This document shows positions 58,912 to 64,000 of a stretch of 64,000 bases of DNA, in pieces; the first letter of the stretch is position 1; each line of letters starts with the position of its first letter. Both the position numbers and the translations under genes were made by a program. The notes under the pieces are model-generated. The model was not told where the DNA came from. It made no database searches and saw nothing but the letters and a program-made list of their open reading frames with translations. Source of the stretch: CAZMHL01 sp045605445 (GTDB lineage: Bacteria; Bacillota; Clostridia; RGIG6154); contig JAZUPZ010000029.1 in assembly GCA_045605445.1 (NCBI GenBank), positions 184,342-248,341 of the forward strand, given 5' to 3'.

Positions 58912-60081
58912 ATGTTACCGCAGCTATTTTATTTTTTAAAAGGTTATGTTATAATAAACGTAAAGGGAGAATATATTGAAAAGTTTATAAATCTTGCCCT
59001 TTCAAAAAAAATATGTATTTTCGATGTTAAGCATATTGTTCCGGGAACGGTTGAAATGAAGGTTTCTCTTTACGGCTTTTCAAAGCTTAAGGGAATCGGC
59101 AGAAAAACAGGCTGCAGCCTTTCGGTTGTTTCGAAAAACGGGCTTGTTTTTAAAATCAGAAAATTCAGGAAAAGATTCGCAATGTTTTTCGGAATCCTTC
59201 TGTTTTCGGGAATTGTTTATCTTCTTTCCTGCTTTGTGTGGCAGATAGAAATAATGGGCGCAAACCGTCTTTCAGAGGCGCAGGTGCTTGAGCTTCTTGA
59301 AGAAACGGGAATAAAAAAAGGAAGCTACGCTAAGGGGATAAACACAAAAGATGCCGTAAACGGACTGAGACGAAGAAACAATAATATTGCCTGGGCAGGA
59401 ATTAAGGTAGAGGGTACAAAGGTTAAGGTTGAAATTGTGGAAACAACCGCTCCGCCTGAAATTGCCGACCCGAAGGGGTATTTCAACATTGTTTCCGACA
59501 AAGACGGAGTTATAGAAGAAATTTATGTAAAAAGCGGAACCGCAACCGTAAAAAAAGGGGATACCGTAAAAAAAGGCGACCTGCTGGTAAGCGGGGTTTC
59601 TGAGAGCAGTCAGGTTGAAGTAAGATATTTCAATGCCGATGCGGATATAAAGATAAGATGCTGGCGGGATGAAAGCCAAAGCTTTGACATAGTTGAAAAA
59701 AGAAGGGAAAGAACGGGTAACGTTAAAAACCGCTACAGGCTTACGGTTAACGGCTTTGATATTAACTTTTTTACAAACAAAGACCCTTTTGATAATTACG
59801 ATATAAAAACTCACCATAAGCCCTTTTTGTGGATATTCGACCTTCAGAAAATCGAAAATTTTGAAATGTATGAATACACGGTTGAAAATAATGTGAATCA
59901 ACTGATTGAAATTAAGAAAAAAGAAATGTATAATAATATATTAAGCAGTGAAGAGGGAATAAAGGTTGTAAACGCAGTATCTTCTGAAACAACAGAGGGA
60001 AACAGACTTACAATTAACTTAAGCGTTGAAACTGTAGAAAGGTGTGGCATAAAAATTCCCGGTGACAGAGACGTTACATAA
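58912..60081 (+). CDS. yqfD: Sporulation protein YqfD
   Basis: A 389-residue protein with one membrane helix (FAMFFGILLFSGIVYLLSCF near residue 85-105) and an outer domain that resembles the spore-specific YqfD family, with VWQIEIMGANRLSEAQVLEL, a POTRA-like part, and AGIKVEGTKVKVEIVETTAP. It belongs to sporulation and probably acts in the mother cell membrane. It follows yqfC by 10 bases. Confidence 0.93.
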   Translation: MLPQLFYFLKGYVIINVKGEYIEKFINLALSKKICIFDVKHIVPGTVEMKVSLYGFSKLKGIGRKTGCSLSVVSKNGLVFKIRKFRKRFAMFFGILLFSGIVYLLSCFVWQIEIMGANRLSEAQVLELLEETGIKKGSYAKGINTKDAVNGLRRRNNNIAWAGIKVEGTKVKVEIVETTAPPEIADPKGYFNIVSDKDGVIEEIYVKSGTATVKKGDTVKKGDLLVSGVSESSQVEVRYFNADADIKIRCWRDESQSFDIVEKRRERTGNVKNRYRLTVNGFDINFFTNKDPFDNYDIKTHHKPFLWIFDLQKIENFEMYEYTVENNVNQLIEIKKKEMYNNILSSEEGIKVVNAVSSETTEGNRLTINLSVETVERCGIKIPGDRDVT

Positions 60082-60106
60082 CGGATAAGGAGTTGTTTTA
60101 TAAACT

Positions 60107-61078
60107 ATGGAAAGAATAATCGAACTTGGCGATAACGAGCTTATTTCAAACATTTTCGGAAACTTCGACGAAAACGTAAAAATGATAGAAAGAAAATTTT
60201 CCGTTTCCATTACAAACAGAAACGGGGCTGTTAAAATTTCCGGCGATGAGGATAAAACCGAGCTTGCAATGAAAACTCTTGAAGGGCTTGCAGAGCTTGC
60301 CCGCGGCGGAGAACAGGTGCTTGCTCAGAGCGTTAACTATGTTATGTCTGTTATTGTTGAAGAAAGCATAGAGGCAATTGCAAAAATGAGTTCAAGCACG
60401 GTTTGCGTTTCTTCAAGCGGAAAAATAGTAAAGGCAAAAACTCTTGGTCAGGCGGCATATATAAAAGCAATTTCCGAAAACATAATAACCTTTGGAATAG
60501 GACCTGCGGGAACGGGTAAAACCTATCTTGCGGTTGCCGCCGCCGTAAACGAGCTGAGAAACAAAAACGTAAACAGAATTATTCTTACAAGACCTGCAAT
60601 TGAAGCAGGGGAAAAGCTGGGCTTCCTTCCCGGCGACCTTCAGAATAAGGTTGACCCATATTTAAGACCTCTTTACGACGCTCTTCACGAAATGCTCGGT
60701 CCCGATACCTGCACAAACTTTATGGAAAAGGGAATAATAGAAATTGCGCCTCTTGCCTATATGAGAGGAAGAACTCTTGATAACAGCTTTATAATTTTAG
60801 ACGAGGCTCAGAATACCACAGGCGAGCAGATGAAAATGTTTTTAACAAGAATCGGCTTTTCTTCAAAGGCGATAATAACCGGCGACGTTACTCAGATTGA
60901 CCTTCCGAGAGATAAATCCTCAGGACTTATTGAGGCAGAGAAGGTTTTAAAGGATATAGAAGGAATAAAAATCTGCAGACTTACAAATAAAGACGTTGTA
61001 AGACATCCGCTGGTTCAGAAAATAATTTTAGCTTATGAAAAGCACGCAAAGGCTGCTGAGAAAAACAAAAGGAGGTAG
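60107..61078 (+). CDS. phoH: PhoH family ATPase
   Basis: A 323-residue PhoH-like ATPase: FGIGPAGTGKTYLAVAAAVN (Walker A), RPAIEAGEKLGFLPGDLQNK, IAPLAYMRGRTLDNSFIILD with EAQNTT (Walker B), and TGDVTQIDLPR. The N-terminal KH-like part (SVSITNRNGAVKISGDEDK) is usual. PhoH with YbeY acts in RNA metabolism. RBS AAGGAG at 60087-60092. Confidence 0.96.
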   Translation: MERIIELGDNELISNIFGNFDENVKMIERKFSVSITNRNGAVKISGDEDKTELAMKTLEGLAELARGGEQVLAQSVNYVMSVIVEESIEAIAKMSSSTVCVSSSGKIVKAKTLGQAAYIKAISENIITFGIGPAGTGKTYLAVAAAVNELRNKNVNRIILTRPAIEAGEKLGFLPGDLQNKVDPYLRPLYDALHEMLGPDTCTNFMEKGIIEIAPLAYMRGRTLDNSFIILDEAQNTTGEQMKMFLTRIGFSSKAIITGDVTQIDLPRDKSSGLIEAEKVLKDIEGIKICRLTNKDVVRHPLVQKIILAYEKHAKAAEKNKRR

Positions 61079-61081
61079 CTT

Positions 61082-61564
61082 ATGATAAAAATTGAATTTG
61101 ATATAACCAACGAACAGAGCACGCTTGATGTAAAAAAATATGAAGAAATAATAAATAATGTTTGCAACGAGGCTCTTGCAGAACATAAAATCAACGGGAA
61201 TTTTCTTATTTCTCTGGTTTTCACCAATGATGAGAATATAAGAAAAATAAATAACGAGTATAGAAATATCGATTCTGCAACCGATGTTCTTTCTTTCCCG
61301 CAGTTTGAATTTGAAGAAGCGGGAAAGGCTGATTTTCCTGAAAGCGAGGCTCCTGTTCTTCTGGGAGATATTGTTATAAGTACAATGCACGCGGTTGATC
61401 AGGCGGCAGAATACGGTCACAGCGTTGAAAGGGAAATAGGCTATCTGACCTGTCACTCAATTCTGCATCTTTTAGGCTATGACCATATGATTGATGAGGA
61501 CAAAAAGAAAATGAGAGCAACAGAAGAAAAAATTATGGAAAGAATAGGACTGGTAAGAGAATGA
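61082..61564 (+). CDS. ybeY: Endoribonuclease YbeY
   Basis: A 160-residue zinc RNase for 16S rRNA 3'-end maturation and 70S quality control. The hallmark HSILHLLGYDHMID carries the three histidines of H-x3-H-x5-H, and INNEYRNIDSATDVLSFPQF is also typical. It lies three bases after phoH and overlaps era by four bases. Confidence 0.97.
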   Translation: MIKIEFDITNEQSTLDVKKYEEIINNVCNEALAEHKINGNFLISLVFTNDENIRKINNEYRNIDSATDVLSFPQFEFEEAGKADFPESEAPVLLGDIVISTMHAVDQAAEYGHSVEREIGYLTCHSILHLLGYDHMIDEDKKKMRATEEKIMERIGLVRE

Positions 61565-62442
61565 AATCAGGATTTGTATCAATTATAGGAAGACCGAATG
61601 CGGGAAAATCAACCCTGCTTAATTCAATTATGGGAGAAAAAATTGCCGCAATTTCGGACAAGCCCCAGACCACGAGAAATAACATAACGGGAATTCTTAC
61701 AAAAGAGGATTTCCAGATTGTTTTTATCGATACTCCGGGAATTCATTTCCCGAGAAATAAGCTGGGAGAATTTATGGTAAAAGAGGCTCAGCAGTCTTAT
61801 GAAAGCGTTGAGGTTGTAGTTCTTGTTGCCGATATCGAGGCAGGAGAAACGGAAAACGACAAAATTATAGAAAATATAAAAAATCTCAACGTTCCGGTAA
61901 TTCTTGCAATAAATAAAATTGACCGTAATCCAAAAGAAAAGGTTTTGGAGCTTATTAAATTCTATACCGATAAGATGAATTTTGATGCGGTTGTACCAAT
62001 TTCCGCAAAAAGCGGCGACGGCGTTGAAATTCTTCTTAATGAAATTGTGTCCCGCCTTAAGGAAGGACCTATGTATTATCCCGACGATGAAATAACAGAC
62101 CAGACTCAAAGACAGCTTGCGGCTGAAATAATAAGGGAAAAAACTCTTCTTTGCTTAAGCGACGAGGTTCCTCACGGGGTTGCGGTTGAGGTTCTTGCCT
62201 ATAAGCTTAATGAAAAAGGAATTCTTGAAATAAATGCGGTTATATACTGCGAAAAGAAATCTCATAAGGGAATAATAGTGGGCAAGGGCGGAAATATGAT
62301 TAAAAAAATCGGACGCCTTTCAAGAATAGATATAGAGCAAATGACCGATACAAAGGTTTTTCTTGAGCTTTGGGTAAAAATCAAGGAAGACTGGAGAAAT
62401 TCAGATAATATGCTGAAAGAATTTGGATATAAAAGCAATTAG
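61561..62442 (+). CDS. era: GTPase Era
   Basis: A 293-residue GTPase for 30S ribosome assembly. Seen are GRPNAGKSTLLNSIM (G1), DTPGIHFPRNKLGE (G3), NKIDRN (G4), and the KH domain with EIIREKTLLCLSDEVPHGVA and IIVGKGGNMIKKIG. Note that Asn-Lys-x-Asp is NKID. It overlaps ybeY by four bases; in some genomes a cdd or dgkA gene lies in between, absent here. Confidence 0.97.
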   Translation: MKSGFVSIIGRPNAGKSTLLNSIMGEKIAAISDKPQTTRNNITGILTKEDFQIVFIDTPGIHFPRNKLGEFMVKEAQQSYESVEVVVLVADIEAGETENDKIIENIKNLNVPVILAINKIDRNPKEKVLELIKFYTDKMNFDAVVPISAKSGDGVEILLNEIVSRLKEGPMYYPDDEITDQTQRQLAAEIIREKTLLCLSDEVPHGVAVEVLAYKLNEKGILEINAVIYCEKKSHKGIIVGKGGNMIKKIGRLSRIDIEQMTDTKVFLELWVKIKEDWRNSDNMLKEFGYKSN

Positions 62443-62501
62443 TTACCTGTATAACCTTTATCTCTGCAACAAAAAATAATTACAGAAGTGAGGTGCAGAG
62501 A

Positions 62502-62666
62502 ATGAAGGAGAAGGATTTGTGGAATTTCTTTTTGCTTACAGGTAATATCGACAGTTACCTGACCTACAGACTGGTCAGAGAAATGAACAGTGTTGAGTTT
62601 TCAAAGGATGAGGAAGAAGCATTAAATGATACAAAAGGTGAAGGGAATAGTAATAAGAAAAGTTAA
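62502..62666 (+). CDS. yqzL: YqzL-like small protein
   Basis: A 54-residue protein between era and recO, the place of YqzL in Bacillus. It begins MKEKDLWNFFLLTGNIDSYL and has TYRLVREMN, which match the YqzL pattern (W..F..TG...YL.Y). The function is unknown. RBS GTGAGGTG at 62488-62495. Its end overlaps recO by 41 bases in another frame. Confidence 0.8.
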   Translation: MKEKDLWNFFLLTGNIDSYLTYRLVREMNSVEFSKDEEEALNDTKGEGNSNKKS

Positions 62667-63351
62667 ATATTCCGAATATGATGAAATTTTAACAGTGCTT
62701 ACCGACGGGCTCGGGAAAATTTCCGTCAGAACCATGGGCACCAAAAGTCTTAAAAGTAAAGTAAACGGAGTAAGCTTTCTTTGTTATTCCGAATTTGTTT
62801 TAAGCGGCGGACCGGATATGTACAGAATAACTCAATGTACGCCCGTTAAAAACTTTTTCGGAGCGGGGGAAAATATAGAGCGTTTGTCTCTTGCTACTTA
62901 TCTTGGTCAGCTTGCTGCAGAAATGATAACCGGCGGGGAAAACAACCTGGAAAGCCTTTCTCTGCTTCTGAATGCCCTTTATGTTATCTGCGAAACAGAT
63001 AAAAATCTTAAAATGATAAAAGCCGCCTTTGAGCTTCGGCTTATGGCGCTTCAGGGCTTTATGCCTTCTGTAATAACCTGTTCGGGATGCGGAGAAAAAA
63101 ATTTCCCTATGTATTTTGATATAAAGGACGGATCAATTTACTGCTCCTGTTGCAGAAAAAACGGCTATGAAATAAGCGAAAATCTTCTTTCAGCCCTGCA
63201 ATACATAATTTACAGCGACAGTAAAAAAATCTTTTCCTTTACGGTAACGGATAATATTGCAAATACTCTTTATGAACTGGCAGAAAATTATGTAATTTAT
63301 CACCTGGGAAAAACACCGAAATCTCTTGATTATTTAAGAATGTTTATGTAA
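62626..63351 (+). CDS. recO: DNA repair protein RecO
   Basis: A 241-residue RecO that loads RecA at SSB-coated gaps with RecR. N-terminal OB fold: KVKGIVIRKVKYSEYDEILT, VLTDGLGKISV; the C-terminal zinc site C-x2-C...C-x2-C (CSGCGEKNFP and YCSCCRKNG) is present. It begins inside the yqzL coding sequence. Last gene of the operon, followed by a strong terminator. Confidence 0.95.
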   Translation: MIQKVKGIVIRKVKYSEYDEILTVLTDGLGKISVRTMGTKSLKSKVNGVSFLCYSEFVLSGGPDMYRITQCTPVKNFFGAGENIERLSLATYLGQLAAEMITGGENNLESLSLLLNALYVICETDKNLKMIKAAFELRLMALQGFMPSVITCSGCGEKNFPMYFDIKDGSIYCSCCRKNGYEISENLLSALQYIIYSDSKKIFSFTVTDNIANTLYELAENYVIYHLGKTPKSLDYLRMFM

Positions 63352-63424
63352 AAAGTAAAAACCCCTGAGGAATTTATGTCATATCGCAATTTTTATAAAA
63401 ATTATATCGTATTTGTTGTAAAAC

Positions 63425-63470
63425 AAAACCTCTCAAATATGCTTCTTTAAGCTTTTGAGAGGTTTTATAT
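63425..63470 (+). terminator. Terminator after recO
   Basis: AAAACCTCTCAAA (63425-63437) pairs with TTTGAGAGGTTTT (63454-63466). A 13-bp stem, A-rich before and T-rich after, so it may act in both directions and also serve the XRE gene. Confidence 0.85.
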
Positions 63471-63519
63471 TTCTCAGAAAGTGTACTTACGGATTATTCC
63501 CTTTTGCCGGGGCAAACTG

Positions 63520-63750
63520 TTACAAATCTTTTTTTCTGAAGGGTTTTATTTCATCCGTCAGACCTATTATATAGTCGGAGGAAACGTCGTAAAACCTGCA
63601 AAGAGTTGCAAGATCTTCAATTTTAAGCTCTGCCCGCCCTGTTTCAATGTGGTTATATCCCTGCTGGGACTTCTGAAGAATCTTTCCTATATCCTCCTGA
63701 GTGAAATCTCCGTCCTCCCGGAGAGCTTTAATTCTTGCCCGGTAATCCAT
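63520..63750 (-). CDS. XRE-family transcriptional regulator
   Basis: A 76-residue single-domain helix-turn-helix protein: RIKALREDGDFTQEDIGKIL, KSQQGYNHIETGRAEL, LATLCRFYDVSSDYIIGLTD. Such proteins usually bind as dimers to short palindromes. RBS GAAAGGGATG just upstream (minus strand). Divergent from the secreted protein gene at 63878, with palindromes between the two. Confidence 0.93.
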   Translation of the reverse strand: MDYRARIKALREDGDFTQEDIGKILQKSQQGYNHIETGRAELKIEDLATLCRFYDVSSDYIIGLTDEIKPFRKKDL

Positions 63751-63797
63751 TTTTTCATCCCTTTCGCTTCTTTATATTTCCCGAAAAAAGAATAACA

Positions 63798-63839
63798 TAC
63801 TCAGAAATTGAGTATTGAGTTTTACTCAAACATTGAGTA
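63798..63839. promoter_or_regulatory. Overlapping palindromic operators
   Basis: TACTCA (63798-63803)-N5-TGAGTA (63809-63814); TTGAGT (63815-63820)-TTT-ACTCAA (63824-63829); and TACTCAA (63823-63829)-ACA-TTGAGTA (63833-63839). The same half-site, TTGAGTA/TACTCAA, is used throughout. Likely sites for the XRE protein at 63520. Confidence 0.7.
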
Positions 63840-63843
63840 TAAT
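63815..63843 (+). promoter_or_regulatory. Promoter of the secreted protein gene, covered by operators
   Basis: TTGAGT (63815-63820), 17-base spacer, TATAAT (63838-63843). The palindromes cover the -35 and touch the -10, the layout of a repressed promoter. Confidence 0.7.
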
Positions 63844-63877
63844 TGAATTGCAAAATTTCCCGAATGGAGGACAAAAA

Positions 63878-64000
63878 ATGAAAAAACTTATTACAATGGT
63901 ATTGGTTTTAAGTATGCTTATCAGCTGCTTTGCCGCTCTTCCCGCCCAGGCGAAAGTTGGAGATGTTGTAGGAACAGCATGGCACACAGATATTGTTACA
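63878..64000 (+). CDS. Secreted protein, N-terminal part (partial)
   Basis: The first 41 codons of a gene cut by the right edge. It has a signal peptide (MKKLITMVLVLSMLISCFAA, then LPAQA cleavage site) and then VGDVVGTAWHTDIVT. The start of the mature part is like copper amine oxidase-like N-terminal domain proteins of Firmicutes, but too little is visible to be sure. RBS TGGAGGA at 63865-63871. Probably controlled by the XRE regulator. Confidence 0.75.
   Translation, partial: MKKLITMVLVLSMLISCFAALPAQAKVGDVVGTAWHTDIVT

Overview
The window looks like a low-GC, spore-forming, anaerobic member of the class Clostridia. The evidence is sporulation genes (spoIIE, cwlD, ylbJ, yqfC, yqfD), a single-chain pyruvate:ferredoxin oxidoreductase, SLH-domain surface proteins, GGAGG-type ribosome binding sites and strong use of ATA/AAA/GAA codons. 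The gene content would suit a gut commensal, but the genus cannot be fixed from sequence reading alone. No rRNA, tRNA, CRISPR array or intact mobile element was seen.

Layout. 1-4.8 kb: the 3' end of spoIIE, a small membrane export protein, metK, two small accessory genes with similar flanking sequence (one frameshifted) and an EamA transporter. 4.8-12.1 kb: the conserved origin-side block rpmH-rnpA-yidD-yidC-jag-mnmE-mnmG-rsmG-noc, here without dnaA next to it. 12.2-15.3 kb: a three-gene accessory operon, membrane protein / zinc ribbon-TIR-FHA protein / membrane protein. 15.4-21.7 kb: SGNH hydrolase, apbE, trxB and a highly expressed nifJ. 21.9-27.2 kb: a YihY membrane protein (minus) and topoisomerase IV (parE, parC). 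27.2-34.8 kb: a surface and peptide locus with a PqqD-like protein, an S26-type peptidase, an abundant-looking secreted protein, a 59-residue precursor-like peptide, an HprK-like kinase, an SLH protein, a Wzz-like protein, and convergent CpsB phosphatase and CpsD tyrosine kinase. 34.9-37.8 kb: a Cys-rich protein, an unknown protein and the spore amidase CwlD. 37.9-43.8 kb: AraC regulator, FAD oxidoreductase, OPT transporter with a second PqqD-like protein, a lipoprotein and a small membrane protein. 44.2-44.5 kb: the decayed tail of a phage-type replication protein.

44.5-52.6 kb is an eight-gene minus-strand operon, pheA-aroB-aroC-aroE/K-aroQ-aroA-tyrA-aroF. It covers the whole shikimate pathway plus the prephenate branches to phenylalanine and tyrosine, and runs from one good sigma-A promoter. 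Divergent from it is a GntR/YtrA-type ABC operon with a clear palindromic operator. 56.2-58.6 kb holds a phosphopantetheinyl transferase, a cytidylate-kinase-like protein, a DUF378 protein and ylbJ. 58.6-63.4 kb is the conserved yqfC-yqfD-phoH-ybeY-era-yqzL-recO operon. The window ends with a divergent XRE regulator and the start of a secreted protein, separated by overlapping palindromes.

The most interesting accessory parts are the TIR-FHA operon and the PqqD / S26 peptidase / small peptide / HprK-like locus, which has the parts list of an unusual RiPP or modified-surface-peptide system beside a tyrosine-phosphorylation-controlled polysaccharide system. A dispersed hairpin repeat built around GTAC-N4/5-GTAC occurs at least four times between genes.
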